From CAYXSX01 sp964467925 (GTDB lineage: Bacteria > Pseudomonadota > Alphaproteobacteria > Micavibrionales > Micavibrionaceae), in assembly GCA_964467925.1 (NCBI GenBank), contig CAYXSX010000005.1, positions 1 to 64,000 on the forward strand: 64,000 bases of DNA, written 5' to 3'. Positions 8,559 to 17,318 of the stretch are shown here, in pieces (the stretch's first letter is position 1; each line of letters opens with the position of its first letter). The position numbers and the translations under genes are program-made. The notes beneath the pieces are model-generated. The model was not told the DNA's origin, searched no databases, and was given only the letters and a program-made list of their open reading frames with translations.

Positions 8559-9860
8559 TTATTTTATCTTTACCAAAGCGTGTTTTTTCTTGCCGGCGGA
8601 GAGTTTTATATACCCTTCGGAAGTTAAGTCGCTTTTGGTAACAAGCATATCCGGATTGGTGATGGTCTCATCATTACATTTCGCTCCGCCGCCTTGAATA
8701 AGGCGTCTTGCTTCGCTTTTTGAATTAACCAACCTAGCTTGTTGGAAAAGATCAATAATATTGAATCCCCTGTGTTCCAAAGTCCAGCTATCGATATTTA
8801 TGCTCGGCAAATCATCGCCAACGCCGCCTTGCTCGAACACTTTTTGCGCGGTGGCGGCGGCGTCTTTGGCGGCTTCCTCGCCGTGGCACATTCTGGTGGT
8901 CTCGCCCGCCAGAATGATTTTGGCTTCGTTGATTTCCTGACCCGCAAGCGCTTCAAGTTTTTCGATCTCGGGAATGGGAAGGGTCGTAAAGAGCCTCAGG
9001 AAGCGTCCGACATCGGCGTCTTCGGTGTTGCGCCAGTATTGCCAGTAGTCATAGGGAGAGAGCATGTCGGCGTTCAGCCATACCGCGCCATCGGCGGTTT
9101 TGCCCATCTTCGCGCCGGAAGATGTGGTCAGGAGGGGGGTGGTCAGGGCGAATAGGCTTTCTGAGGTATCTCTATGAGTTCCAGGTACTTCATATTCCGG
9201 TCGTTTTCCTGTTAATCTTCTCCATAGTTCAACACCATTAATAATATTCCCCCATTGGTCAGAGCCGCCCATTTGCAGAATTGCGCCATAATATTTTCTT
9301 AGGTGGCAAAAGTCATAGGCCTGCAGGATCATGTAGTTGAATTCGAGAAAGGTCAGAGGCTGTTCGCGCTCGAGGCGGAGCTTCACGGAATCAAAGCTCA
9401 TCATGCGGTTGATGCTAAAGTGTGGGCCGAAATCGCGCAGGAATGCAATATAATTCAGGCCGGAAAGCCAGTCGTCATTATTGACCATGAGGGCATCGGT
9501 TTTACCTTCGCCGTATTTCAGGTATTTGGCGAAAATCTGTTTGATGCCTTCGATATTGGCGTCAATCGCGGCATCATCCAGCATTTTGCGGCTTTCGTCT
9601 TTGCCGCTGGGGTCGCCAACCTTTGTCGTGCCGCCGCCCATCAGGGTGATGGGTTTGTGGCCCGTTTGCTGGAACCAGTAGAGCATCATGATTTGCACGA
9701 GCGAACCCACGTGAAGTGAGCTGGCCGTGGCATCAAACCCGATATAGGCGCTTTGCGGACCTTCGCAGAGTTTTTTGTCCAGCCCGTTGAAGTCCGAGCA
9801 CTGGTGGATGAAACCGCGCTGCTGTAGTATGTTTAGGAAATCTGATTTGTATTTCGTCAT
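8559..9860 (-). CDS. tyrS: Tyrosyl-tRNA synthetase
   Basis: Class I aminoacyl-tRNA synthetase, 433 residues from the ATG at 9860 (MTKYKSDFLN). Twelve further in-frame upstream codons derive from the family D repeat and were rejected. The HIGH-like motif is H50-VGS in FDATASSLHVGS; the KMSKS loop is K251-MGKT in SGAKMGKTADG, the variant common in alphaproteobacteria. GGSDQWGNI (198-206) is the tyrosine-binding signature. The C terminus carries an S4-like RNA-binding domain (ARLVNSKSEARRLIQGGG). It is divergent from anmK. Confidence 0.97.
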   Translation of the reverse strand: MTKYKSDFLNILQQRGFIHQCSDFNGLDKKLCEGPQSAYIGFDATASSLHVGSLVQIMMLYWFQQTGHKPITLMGGGTTKVGDPSGKDESRKMLDDAAIDANIEGIKQIFAKYLKYGEGKTDALMVNNDDWLSGLNYIAFLRDFGPHFSINRMMSFDSVKLRLEREQPLTFLEFNYMILQAYDFCHLRKYYGAILQMGGSDQWGNIINGVELWRRLTGKRPEYEVPGTHRDTSESLFALTTPLLTTSSGAKMGKTADGAVWLNADMLSPYDYWQYWRNTEDADVGRFLRLFTTLPIPEIEKLEALAGQEINEAKIILAGETTRMCHGEEAAKDAAATAQKVFEQGGVGDDLPSINIDSWTLEHRGFNIIDLFQQARLVNSKSEARRLIQGGGAKCNDETITNPDMLVTKSDLTSEGYIKLSAGKKKHALVKIK

Positions 9861-9870
9861 ATTATTTTTT

Positions 9871-9963
9871 AACCACAGATGGACACAGATGAACACCGAT
9901 TTTTATTGTATGGTCTTTTATTACAAAACAAGTATCTGTGTCTATCTGTGTTTATCTGTGGTT
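9871..9963. repeat. Terminal-inverted-repeat element, family D copy 2
   Basis: Starts AACCACAGATGGACACAGAT and ends ATCTGTGTTTATCTGTGGTT. It occupies 93 of the 114 bp between the divergent tyrS and anmK start codons, so regulatory signals for both genes must lie in or overlap it. Confidence 0.85.
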
Positions 9964-9974
9964 AGTTTTGTTTC

Positions 9975-11057
9975 ATGAATAAGAAAATTTACAGAGCCAT
10001 CGGCCTGATGTCGGGCACGTCGTTAGATGGGGAAATCGACGTGGCGCTGATTGAAACGGACGGTCGCGATTACGTGAAGGCACTGGATTTTGCGCCCCAA
10101 CCTTACGACAGCGCGGTGCGGGAGGCTGTGCGCGCCTGTTTCGGCAAGCGGGCGGTGGATGCGGATACGCGGGCGGCGGAGGAGCTTGTCACGCGCGCCC
10201 ATATCGAGGCGGTGAAGGCTTCGGGCTTTCAGGCCGATGTGATCGGTTTTCACGGCCAGACGATTACCCATGCGCCGGAAGATGGTTTTACTTGGCAGCT
10301 TGGTGATGGGGCGGTTCTGGCGCAGGCAACGGGCATGGATGTGGTGGCGGATTTTCGTAGCGCCGATGTGGCAGCAGGGGGGCAGGGCGCGCCGCTGGCC
10401 CCGCTTTATCACCGCGCGATCATGGCGGAGCAGGCCGGGGAAGGGCCGCTGGCGGTGCTCAATCTCGGCGGCGTGGCGAATGTGACCTATATTGATGCGG
10501 CGAGCGATGCTTTGACCGCGTTTGATTGCGGTCCGGCCAATGCGTTGATGGATGATTATATGAAACGCCATACCGGGCGGGATTACGATGCGGATGGTAG
10601 GTTGGCGGAGAGCGGTAAGCCGGATGGGGCTGCGGTCGCGGCGTTTCTGGCTCACGGGTTTTTTGTCGCGAAGCCGCCGAAATCGCTCGACCGGAACCAT
10701 TTTGAAGCGGTGTTGGAGAGCTTGCCGGAAACGCCGGAGGACGCCATGGCGACACTGTTGGAGATAAGCGCGGCAGGGGTGCAGGCCGCGCTGGATCATT
10801 TCCCTGCGGCGCCGGGGGCGTGGTATGCCTGCGGCGGCGGGCGGCATAACAAGGCGCTGATGGACGCTCTGTCCCGCCGCCTTGCGCCCGCGCTGGTGAA
10901 GCCGATTGAAGCGGCAGGATGGAACGGCGATGCCATTGAGGCGCAGTGCTTTGCGTATCTGGCCGTGCGCAGCATGATGGGGGAGCCCTTGAGCCTGCCT
11001 ATGACCACCGGCGTGCCCGCACCTATGACGGGCGGGGTGCTGTATAAGGCGGCTTAA
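9975..11057 (+). CDS. anmK: Anhydro-N-acetylmuramic acid kinase
   Basis: 360 residues, typical length. AnmK phosphorylates and opens 1,6-anhydro-MurNAc during cell-wall recycling. The N-terminal phosphate-binding motif GLMSGTSLDG (about 10-19) is present, followed by VIGFHGQTITH and FDCGPANALMDDY, both family hallmarks. The C terminus has ACGGGRHNKALMDAL and WNGDAIEAQCFAYLA. The ATG at 9975 directly follows a repeat element. It is probably monocistronic; the next gene starts about 80 bp downstream with its own likely promoter. Confidence 0.95.
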   Translation: MNKKIYRAIGLMSGTSLDGEIDVALIETDGRDYVKALDFAPQPYDSAVREAVRACFGKRAVDADTRAAEELVTRAHIEAVKASGFQADVIGFHGQTITHAPEDGFTWQLGDGAVLAQATGMDVVADFRSADVAAGGQGAPLAPLYHRAIMAEQAGEGPLAVLNLGGVANVTYIDAASDALTAFDCGPANALMDDYMKRHTGRDYDADGRLAESGKPDGAAVAAFLAHGFFVAKPPKSLDRNHFEAVLESLPETPEDAMATLLEISAAGVQAALDHFPAAPGAWYACGGGRHNKALMDALSRRLAPALVKPIEAAGWNGDAIEAQCFAYLAVRSMMGEPLSLPMTTGVPAPMTGGVLYKAA

Positions 11058-11076
11058 AAGACACGCCAATTAAAGT

Positions 11077-11105
11077 TTGCATAATCTTTATTGTTTGTTT
11101 ACAAG
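11077..11105 (+). promoter_or_regulatory. Possible promoter of the 11136 orphan
   Basis: TTGCAT, a 17-bp spacer, then TACAAG. The -35 matches four or five consensus positions and the -10 four. It is placed about 30 bp before the ATG of the orphan gene. Confidence 0.35.
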
Positions 11106-11135
11106 GTTCGACAACTGAATTAGTAAACGGAGATT

Positions 11136-11474
11136 ATGATGAGTAAAATTGCAGGCCTCGCAGGGCACCTTTCAACGGCGTTTAAAATTGCCGAATCCGA
11201 CATTCAGATTACAACAGAGCCTGTAAAAGCGTATTGGCAGGGAAAGCCCTTAAATCTCGAACGCATTACAGTGGTTGTTCCTTCCCGGACAGTGAAAGAC
11301 GATAAGGGTAAAACACATCCCGACCATGGTTTTCCGGAGCGCGTACAAAGCGCAGCGGTTAAGTTTCTTGGTATTGGTAAAAGAGATATGCATGCCCCGA
11401 TGGTGAGTGTGCGTACCCCGGATCAAATGAAGCCCACAGCCGTTGCTAACGCTCCGTCTGTGGCGGCGGAGTAA
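11136..11474 (+). CDS. Small orphan protein
   Basis: 112 residues, not recognised. An ACGGAGA Shine-Dalgarno precedes an ATGATG pair; either could start. There is no signal peptide or membrane helix. The middle is mixed alpha/beta in character (LERITVVVPSRTVKDDKGK), and the tail is rich in Ala, Val and Pro (KPTAVANAPSVAAE). It sits between anmK and tsaC. It resembles other isolated small genes in this window in size and in its Pro/Ala tail. No function assigned. Confidence 0.65.
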   Translation: MMSKIAGLAGHLSTAFKIAESDIQITTEPVKAYWQGKPLNLERITVVVPSRTVKDDKGKTHPDHGFPERVQSAAVKFLGIGKRDMHAPMVSVRTPDQMKPTAVANAPSVAAE

Positions 11475-11518
11475 GAACATCTTGCCTTTCAGCGGTCTTG
11501 CTGGCTAACTCTTGTGTT

Positions 11519-12511
11519 ATGAGCGTGATCAAAACGGCAAATCCCGAAAGCATAAAAGAGGCGGCGGATATTATAAAATCCGGCGGCCTGGTTGGCATGC
11601 CGACGGAAACGGTTTACGGGCTGGCGGCGGATGCCACGAACGGGCGGGCGGTGGCGAAGATTTTCGAGGCCAAGGGTCGCCCGGCTTTCAATCCGCTGAT
11701 CTCGCACTTTGCACGATCCGACGATATTTTGCCGCATGTAGACTTACGCGATGAGGGAATGTTCCGCGCACTGGTGGAGGCGTTCTGGCCGGGGCCGCTG
11801 ACTATGGTTCTGCCGCGCGCTGGGGGAAGCAATATCGCCGAGCTGGTGACGGCCGGGCTGGATACACTGGCCGTTCGTGTTCCGGCGCATAAGGTGGCTC
11901 GCGATTTGATCCGTGCGGCAGGCGTGCCGCTGGCGGCGCCGAGCGCGAATATTTCCGGCCATGTCAGCGCGACCACGCCCGTTCATGTGGCCGAAGGATT
12001 GGGCAAAAAAGTTGATATGATTTTGGCGGCGGGCCCGTGCGAGGTGGGTCTGGAATCCACCGTGCTGGATTTAAGCGGCGAGGTTCCCGTGATCTTGCGT
12101 CCCGGCGGGGTGACGGCGGAGGATATAGAGGAGGTGCTTGGCGTGCATCCAGAGCTTGCCGAGAGCAACGAGGTAAATCCGAAATCGCCGGGCATGCTTT
12201 TGAAGCATTACGCGCCCTTGGTTCCGCTAAGGCTGAACGCGGTTGATTTAAAGCCGGGGGAGGCGCTGCTGGCCTTTGGCTCGGATAAGTTTATGGGTAT
12301 CCGCGGTGGCGGCGCGGCCAAAGACCTGCCACCTGAAAGCCGTATGAATTTGAGCGAGGAAGGCGATCTGCACGAGGCGGCTGCGAATTTATTCGCCATG
12401 CTGCGCGCGCTGGATAAGCCCTCTCATGCGGGGATAGCTGTCATGGCTATCCCTTCCAAGGGGCTGGGCGTGGCGATCAACGACCGCTTGCGCCGCGCGG
12501 CGGCGAGGTGA
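11519..12511 (+). CDS. tsaC: Threonylcarbamoyl-AMP synthase (Sua5/TsaC type)
   Basis: Makes the activated threonylcarbamoyl group for t6A37 of ANN-reading tRNAs. I prefer the ATG at 11519 (MSVIKTANPESI), giving 330 residues. The YrdC domain shows GGLVGMPTETVYGLAADA and AAPSANISGHVSAT, the substrate-pocket motifs. The protein is about 330 residues rather than the about 190 of short TsaC, so it has the C-terminal Sua5 domain as well (KSPGMLLKHYAPLVPL linker and beyond). It ends one base before the stop codon of the convergent orphan at 12512. Confidence 0.95.
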   Translation: MSVIKTANPESIKEAADIIKSGGLVGMPTETVYGLAADATNGRAVAKIFEAKGRPAFNPLISHFARSDDILPHVDLRDEGMFRALVEAFWPGPLTMVLPRAGGSNIAELVTAGLDTLAVRVPAHKVARDLIRAAGVPLAAPSANISGHVSATTPVHVAEGLGKKVDMILAAGPCEVGLESTVLDLSGEVPVILRPGGVTAEDIEEVLGVHPELAESNEVNPKSPGMLLKHYAPLVPLRLNAVDLKPGEALLAFGSDKFMGIRGGGAAKDLPPESRMNLSEEGDLHEAAANLFAMLRALDKPSHAGIAVMAIPSKGLGVAINDRLRRAAAR

Positions 12512-12997
12512 TTAGACCGCAGCAGCGATAGGCTTTGGTGCCTCCGGTGTATGCCCCTGATTTACGGCTAAGAATTCCGAATAAAGTGAGGCCAAGTTAG
12601 AAATGGCACCGCCCAGATAGGCATTGCCGAATTTGGCGCGCAGGGATTCTTCATCCGTCTTAGGCATAATTTCATTATGTACGCAGGTCAGTGCTTGTTC
12701 CAGCCCGGTTTGGATAAATTGGTGCTGGTGTGCATCTAGAGTTCCTTCATGAAGTTTAGTGCGTAGATAATCGGCTACGTCCTTAAAGACTCCGCCGGAG
12801 TAAAGCAGGGTAAATAATATGTGGGAAAGAGCGGGAGAGTTTTCCGGCGCATTGCCGCCTTTGGCGGAAGCGACCATCCATTTGACGCCGTCAAGGCAGT
12901 GTTGGGCGGTAATTTCGGCGGCGGTGGCGGGCCATGCGAATTGCGACGCCTGTTGTTCTTGCGCAAAAGCTGTGCCTATAGGGGTGACATTATCCAT
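12512..12997 (-). CDS. Small orphan protein
   Basis: 161 residues, unrecognised. It has no signal peptide. It looks mostly helical (KDVADYLRTKLHEGTLDAHQHQFIQTGLEQAL), with a Pro/Ala tail (HTPEAPKPIAAAV). AAGGATC precedes the ATG by about 6 bases. Its stop codon abuts the tsaC stop. No family or operon partner is visible. Confidence 0.6.
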   Translation of the reverse strand: MDNVTPIGTAFAQEQQASQFAWPATAAEITAQHCLDGVKWMVASAKGGNAPENSPALSHILFTLLYSGGVFKDVADYLRTKLHEGTLDAHQHQFIQTGLEQALTCVHNEIMPKTDEESLRAKFGNAYLGGAISNLASLYSEFLAVNQGHTPEAPKPIAAAV

Positions 12998-13104
12998 GTA
13001 AATGATCCTTGGTTAAAAGCGGAAAATTTACATCCAAAAACGCAGTTTGATAAGCGGAATTTTGAGAGGCTTGCCTAGAGCGGTGGCGGCTGGACGCGGC
13101 ATAA

Positions 13105-13202
13105 CGTCATTGCGAGGAGTCCCGGATTTAATCCGGGGCGCGAAGCAATCCAGAAACCGTGCTCTCTGGCTCTAGATTGCTTCTCTTGCGCTCGCAATGA
13201 CG
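13105..13202. repeat. Terminal-inverted-repeat element, family B copy 1
   Basis: Perfect 12-bp ends CGTCATTGCGAG and CTCGCAATGACG. Internal AAGCAATCCAG and CTAGATTGCTT form a nested inverted repeat. It lies immediately before the epimerase start codon at 13222. Copies at 33901-34015 and 48952-49037. Confidence 0.9.
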
Positions 13203-13221
13203 CTTAAGTAAAGTGCTTTTC

Positions 13222-14331
13222 ATGAAAAAAATACTTGTCACCGGGGCGGTCGGATTTATCGGATTTCATTATGCGCGGCGGCTTTGCGAAGCCGGGCACA
13301 GTGTGCTGGGCATCGATAGCGTAAACGATTATTACGACCCGGTGTTGAAAGAAGACCGGCTGGAGATTTTACGCGGCCTGCCGGGGTTTGAATTCCGCAA
13401 GGTCGATCTTGCCGACCGTGAAGGCATGGCAGAGGTTTTTGCGGAGTTTAAGCCGGAGATTGTCGTCAATCTGGCGGCGCAGGCGGGGGTGCGGTACTCG
13501 CTGGAAAACCCGCATGCCTATATCGATAGTAATCTGGCCGGGTTTCTCAATATCCTCGAAGGGTGCCGTTACAACCATGTGCAGCATCTGATTTTCGCTT
13601 CTTCATCCTCGGTTTATGGCGCCAATACAAAGGTTCCTTTTGCCGTGAGCGATAACGTCGATCACCCGGTTAGCCTGTATGCCGCTACGAAAAAGGCGGG
13701 GGAACTGATGGCGCATTCTTACGCACATCTTTACGGCCTACCCTGTACGGGCCTGCGGTTCTTTACGGTCTACGGTCCTTGGGGGCGGCCCGATATGGCG
13801 TATTTCAAGTTTACGCAGAAGATTTACGCGGGTGAGGCGATCGACGTTTACAACCACGGCGATATGAAGCGCGATTTCACTTATATCGACGACATTGTGG
13901 AGGCGATGGTGCGTTTGATCGGTCATGTGCCGCAAGGCGACCCCGCTTGGTCGGGCGATAATCCCAATCCGGGAACTTCCAGCGCCCCGTACCGTTTGTA
14001 TAATATTGGAAACAACAATCCCGAAGATTTGATGGAGATGATCGGTATCCTTGAGGAAGAATTGGGGATCGAGGCGAAAAAGAATATGCTGCCGATGCAA
14101 CCCGGCGATGTTTACGCCACATATGCCGATTGCGACGATCTGGAAGATGCGATAGGATTCAGGCCTTCAACATCATTGCGTAAAGGGTTACAGGAATTCG
14201 TCCGCTGGTACCGGGAATATTATGATATGGGCAACGGGCCAGCGGAAATTAAGAAAGATCTCCCGCCCTTGCATGAGATCCTTCCACTCCCCCGGAACAA
14301 GTCCGGGGTCGGTCAGGATGACGGGCAGTAG
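13222..14331 (+). CDS. NAD-dependent epimerase, UDP-glucuronate 4-epimerase-like
   Basis: Extended short-chain dehydrogenase, 369 residues from the ATG at 13222; a GTG nine bases earlier also opens the frame but follows no better ribosome site. The Rossmann motif GAVGFIG (8-14), DSVNDYYDP, NLAAQAGVRYS and the catalytic Y-x3-K in SLYAATKKAGE match the UDP-uronate 4-epimerase group (CapI/LpsL). The last 17 or so residues (HEILPLPRNKSGVGQDDGQ) are encoded by a half copy of the family A repeat, so the native C terminus has been replaced or extended. It is the first gene of the sugar-nucleotide cluster. Confidence 0.88.
   Translation: MKKILVTGAVGFIGFHYARRLCEAGHSVLGIDSVNDYYDPVLKEDRLEILRGLPGFEFRKVDLADREGMAEVFAEFKPEIVVNLAAQAGVRYSLENPHAYIDSNLAGFLNILEGCRYNHVQHLIFASSSSVYGANTKVPFAVSDNVDHPVSLYAATKKAGELMAHSYAHLYGLPCTGLRFFTVYGPWGRPDMAYFKFTQKIYAGEAIDVYNHGDMKRDFTYIDDIVEAMVRLIGHVPQGDPAWSGDNPNPGTSSAPYRLYNIGNNNPEDLMEMIGILEEELGIEAKKNMLPMQPGDVYATYADCDDLEDAIGFRPSTSLRKGLQEFVRWYREYYDMGNGPAEIKKDLPPLHEILPLPRNKSGVGQDDGQ
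14275..14323. repeat. Family A half-element at the 3' end of the epimerase gene
   Basis: GAGATCCTTCC, then a CCCCGG...CCGGGG hairpin, then GGTCAGGATGACGG: closely similar to the right half of the element at 1933-1985. It encodes the epimerase C-terminal tail just before its stop. Confidence 0.75.
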
Positions 14332-14334
14332 GAA

Positions 14335-15270
14335 ATGAATAAGGCGAAATACATTATAAGCTGGATTAGCTGGCCGCTATTGATGATCGTGTGTATCGCG
14401 ATCACGCAAGTCGGGTTTGCGCAGGACCGCGTGCTGCTTTATTTCAACTTCGCCTATTTCCTCCTCGCCTTGTCCCTGTTTTTCCTCGAGCGTTTTATGC
14501 CGCATGAGGAAAGCTGGCACGACCCCGATGGACAGACGATTGCCAGTATTTTGCACACACTGACTTCCAAGGGCACGGTGCAGGGATTGTTGCTGTTCGG
14601 CGGAGTGATCGGTTTGGCGCAGATTATGACGCCGGTGGCCGAGGCCGGGCCCGAATACGGCATCTGGCCGCGCGACTGGCCGATGGCGGCGCAGGTTATG
14701 CTTGGCTTGGTAGCTGCCGAGTTTGGGCTGTACTGGGTGCACCGCGCAGGGCACGAAGTGCCGTTTTTTTGGCGCTTTCACGCCATTCACCACAGCGTGA
14801 CCAAGCTGTGGTTTGTGAATACGGGGCGGTTCCATTTTATCGACAGCCTCTTGAGCATTATTTTGGGCCTCGGCATTATTCTGGCGATGGGCGCGCCGAT
14901 GGAGGTCGTCATGTGGCTTTCGGCCATTACCGCCTTCATCGGCATGCTGACCCATTGCAATGTCGAGATGCGTTTCGGCCTGATTAGCTGGGTGTTTAAT
15001 ACGCCGGAGCTGCACCGCTGGCACCATTCCATGGATCTGAGCGAGGGCAACCGCAATTACTGTGAAAACGTGATGATCTGGGATCACGTGTTTGGCACAT
15101 TTGTGAACCCGCGCCGCCGCCCGCCTGCGGTAATCGGGATGAGCGATTATCTGCCGGAGCGATTTATACACCAGCTTATTTGGCCCTTCCTGAGCGTAAA
15201 GGCGAAGCAGCGTATTATTCCGGAATTCGTGCCCAAGCCGTTCGGGTATGAAGATAAAACATCCTCTTAG
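14335..15270 (+). CDS. Fatty acid hydroxylase / sterol desaturase family protein
   Basis: 311-residue integral membrane di-iron protein. The histidine clusters are HRAGH (136-140), HAIHH (149-153), H207 in THCN, and HRWHH (227-231), the arrangement of the fatty acid hydroxylase superfamily. Several hydrophobic helices precede them. It starts 3 bp after the epimerase stop, so it is translated with the polysaccharide genes. A plausible role is hydroxylation or desaturation of a lipid in the envelope; the substrate is unknown and sterols are not implied. Confidence 0.88.
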   Translation: MNKAKYIISWISWPLLMIVCIAITQVGFAQDRVLLYFNFAYFLLALSLFFLERFMPHEESWHDPDGQTIASILHTLTSKGTVQGLLLFGGVIGLAQIMTPVAEAGPEYGIWPRDWPMAAQVMLGLVAAEFGLYWVHRAGHEVPFFWRFHAIHHSVTKLWFVNTGRFHFIDSLLSIILGLGIILAMGAPMEVVMWLSAITAFIGMLTHCNVEMRFGLISWVFNTPELHRWHHSMDLSEGNRNYCENVMIWDHVFGTFVNPRRRPPAVIGMSDYLPERFIHQLIWPFLSVKAKQRIIPEFVPKPFGYEDKTSS

Positions 15271-15291
15271 CAGGAAACGGGAAGAGGGAGC

Positions 15292-16368
15292 ATGGCCGAA
15301 ACAAAGACAGCTTTCATCACCGGGATTACCGGACAGGACGGGGCGTTGCTGGCCGAACTGCTTGTAGGCAAGGGGTACAGCGTTCACGGGCTTGTGCGCT
15401 GGGATAGCTATGCCGATCCGCTGGACGGTCTTTCGCGGCTGGACGAGCTAGGGCTGGTGAATGACGCGGTGAGCCTGCATATGGGCGATATGAACGACGC
15501 GCATAATCTTTCTTCTCTGATTAAAAAGGTAAAACCGGACGAGATTTATAACCTCGCCGCGCTTAGTCATGTGAAGGTGAGTTTTGAAACGCCGGCTTCC
15601 GCGTTCGATACGAATGCGAAGGGAGTGCTGCATTTGCTGGAGGCTTTGCGTGTGCTGGGGATGGAGAAAAGCGTGCGGGTTTATCAGGCATCCAGCTCGG
15701 AAATGTTCGGCAACGCGCCCGCACCGCAAAATGAGGACACGCCGATGAACCCGTGCAGTCCGTATGGCGCGGCGAAGTTGGCGGCTTATCATCTGGCGCG
15801 GATTTACCGGGCAAGCTACGGCATGTTTATCGCCAACGGCATTTTGTTCAATCATGAAAGCGGTCTTCGCGGTGAGGGTTTCGTGACGCGCAAGATCACC
15901 CGCGCCGTGGCTGCGATAGAGGCGGGCGCGCAGCAGGTGTTAACGCTGGGTAATCTCGGCTCTTTACGCGACTGGGGGCATGCGCGCGATTATGTGCGCG
16001 GCATGTGGGCGATGCTCCAGCAAAAAGAGGCAGGCGATTACGTGCTGGCGAGCGGGCAGGCCCATAGCGTGCGGGAGTTTGTAGAGCGGGCCTTTGTCCA
16101 TACGGGTGTGAAGATTGAATGGCAGGGCGAGGGAGCGGAGGAAACGGGCGTGGACGCCAAGACCGGGCGCGTGCTCGTTACGGTTGACCCGGCGTTGTTC
16201 CGCCCCACCGAGCTGGATTATTTGCAAGGCGATGCCGCCAAGGCGCGGCGCGAGTTGGGCTGGCAGCTGGAATATTCCTTTGAAAGCCTGATCGCCGAAA
16301 TGGTCAACGAGGACCGTACGAAATTGCGCAGCAAGGCAGGGGAACGCGGATGGCAGGTGGCTGGTTAG
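15292..16368 (+). CDS. gmd: GDP-mannose 4,6-dehydratase
   Basis: 358 residues. Converts GDP-mannose to GDP-4-keto-6-deoxymannose. The motif GITGQDGALLAELL (11-24) is the Gmd nucleotide-binding signature. YNLAALSHVKVSFETP, ASSSEMFG, the catalytic CSPYGAAKLAAYH (Y-x3-K) and NHESGLRGEGFVTRKI are all characteristic. It overlaps fcl by 19 bp, so the two steps of GDP-fucose synthesis are translationally coupled. Confidence 0.96.
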   Translation: MAETKTAFITGITGQDGALLAELLVGKGYSVHGLVRWDSYADPLDGLSRLDELGLVNDAVSLHMGDMNDAHNLSSLIKKVKPDEIYNLAALSHVKVSFETPASAFDTNAKGVLHLLEALRVLGMEKSVRVYQASSSEMFGNAPAPQNEDTPMNPCSPYGAAKLAAYHLARIYRASYGMFIANGILFNHESGLRGEGFVTRKITRAVAAIEAGAQQVLTLGNLGSLRDWGHARDYVRGMWAMLQQKEAGDYVLASGQAHSVREFVERAFVHTGVKIEWQGEGAEETGVDAKTGRVLVTVDPALFRPTELDYLQGDAAKARRELGWQLEYSFESLIAEMVNEDRTKLRSKAGERGWQVAG

Positions 16369-17318
16369 AAGCGCCGTATGACCTTTCCGGCAAGCGGGTC
16401 TGGGTGGCCGGGCATGGCGGGCTGGTGGGCTCGGCCATGGTGCGGCGACTGGCGCGCGAGGGTGTGGAGGTTTTGACCGTTCCCCGCAGTGCGCTGGATT
16501 TGCGGGAGGAAGCGCCGGCGAAAGAATGGATTGCGGATAACAGGCCCGATGTGATCGTGATGGCGGCGGCGAAGGTGGGCGGCATTCTGGCCAATCGCGA
16601 TTATCCGGACGAGTTTTTCAACGATAATATGGCGATCCAGAACAATATCATTCACGGCGCGGCGCAGTTCGGCGTGGAGAAGCTGCTCTTCCTCGGTTCA
16701 TCCTGCATTTACCCCAAAGACGCGGCGCAGCCGATTTCCGAAGACGCGCTGATGAGCGGAGCTCTGGAGCCGACCAACGAGGCGTATGCGCGGGCGAAAA
16801 TCGAAGGAATTAAGCTATGTCAGACATATCGCGCGCAGGGGTATGATTTTATCACCGCCATGCCGTGTAACTTGTATGGCCCGCATGACAGGTTCGATCT
16901 GGAGCGTTCCCACGTTCTGCCCGCGCTGATGATGAAGGCGCATGCGGCGAAGCAGGCGGGAGCGGACAGCTTGACCGTCTGGGGCAGTGGTGCGCCGCAG
17001 CGGGAGTTTTTGCATGCTGACGATCTGGCGGACGCGCTTGTGTTTCTGTTGCGGCGTTATAGCGCAGAGAAGCCGGTTAATATCGGTGCGGGGCAGGACA
17101 TAAGCATTGCGGAACTGGCGCAGAAAATTTGCGCCGTAGTCGGGTTTAAAGGAAGACTTGTTTTCGATGCGTCCAAACCCGATGGCGTGATGCGTAAATT
17201 GATGGATTCATCGCGCATTTATAGCGCGGGCTGGCGGTCGGAAATTTTACTGGAAGATGGTTTGAAAACCACCTACGGTTGGTACCGTGAGTACCATGGA
17301 TATAAATCTGCCGCTTAA
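16350..17318 (+). CDS. fcl: GDP-L-fucose synthase
   Basis: 322 residues. Performs the 3,5-epimerisation and 4-reduction that turn the Gmd product into GDP-L-fucose. VAGHGGLVGSAMVRRL is the family Rossmann motif; AAKVGGILANRDYPDEF, FLGSSCIYP and NEAYARAKIEG (Y-x3-K) are hallmarks. It starts inside the gmd 3' end. The downstream nucleotidyltransferase starts inside the 3' end of this gene. Confidence 0.96.
   Translation: MAGGWLEAPYDLSGKRVWVAGHGGLVGSAMVRRLAREGVEVLTVPRSALDLREEAPAKEWIADNRPDVIVMAAAKVGGILANRDYPDEFFNDNMAIQNNIIHGAAQFGVEKLLFLGSSCIYPKDAAQPISEDALMSGALEPTNEAYARAKIEGIKLCQTYRAQGYDFITAMPCNLYGPHDRFDLERSHVLPALMMKAHAAKQAGADSLTVWGSGAPQREFLHADDLADALVFLLRRYSAEKPVNIGAGQDISIAELAQKICAVVGFKGRLVFDASKPDGVMRKLMDSSRIYSAGWRSEILLEDGLKTTYGWYREYHGYKSAA

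Noticed and set aside
9861..9896. N-terminal extension of TyrS
   Set aside because: The extra codons derive from the family D repeat, and the ATG at 9860 gives the family N terminus.
10023..11069. 348-codon open frame antisense to anmK
   Set aside because: Arg/His-rich shadow of a well-supported gene.
14377..15387. 336-codon open frame antisense to the fatty-acid hydroxylase gene
   Set aside because: The sense frame has all histidine clusters and tight operon spacing.
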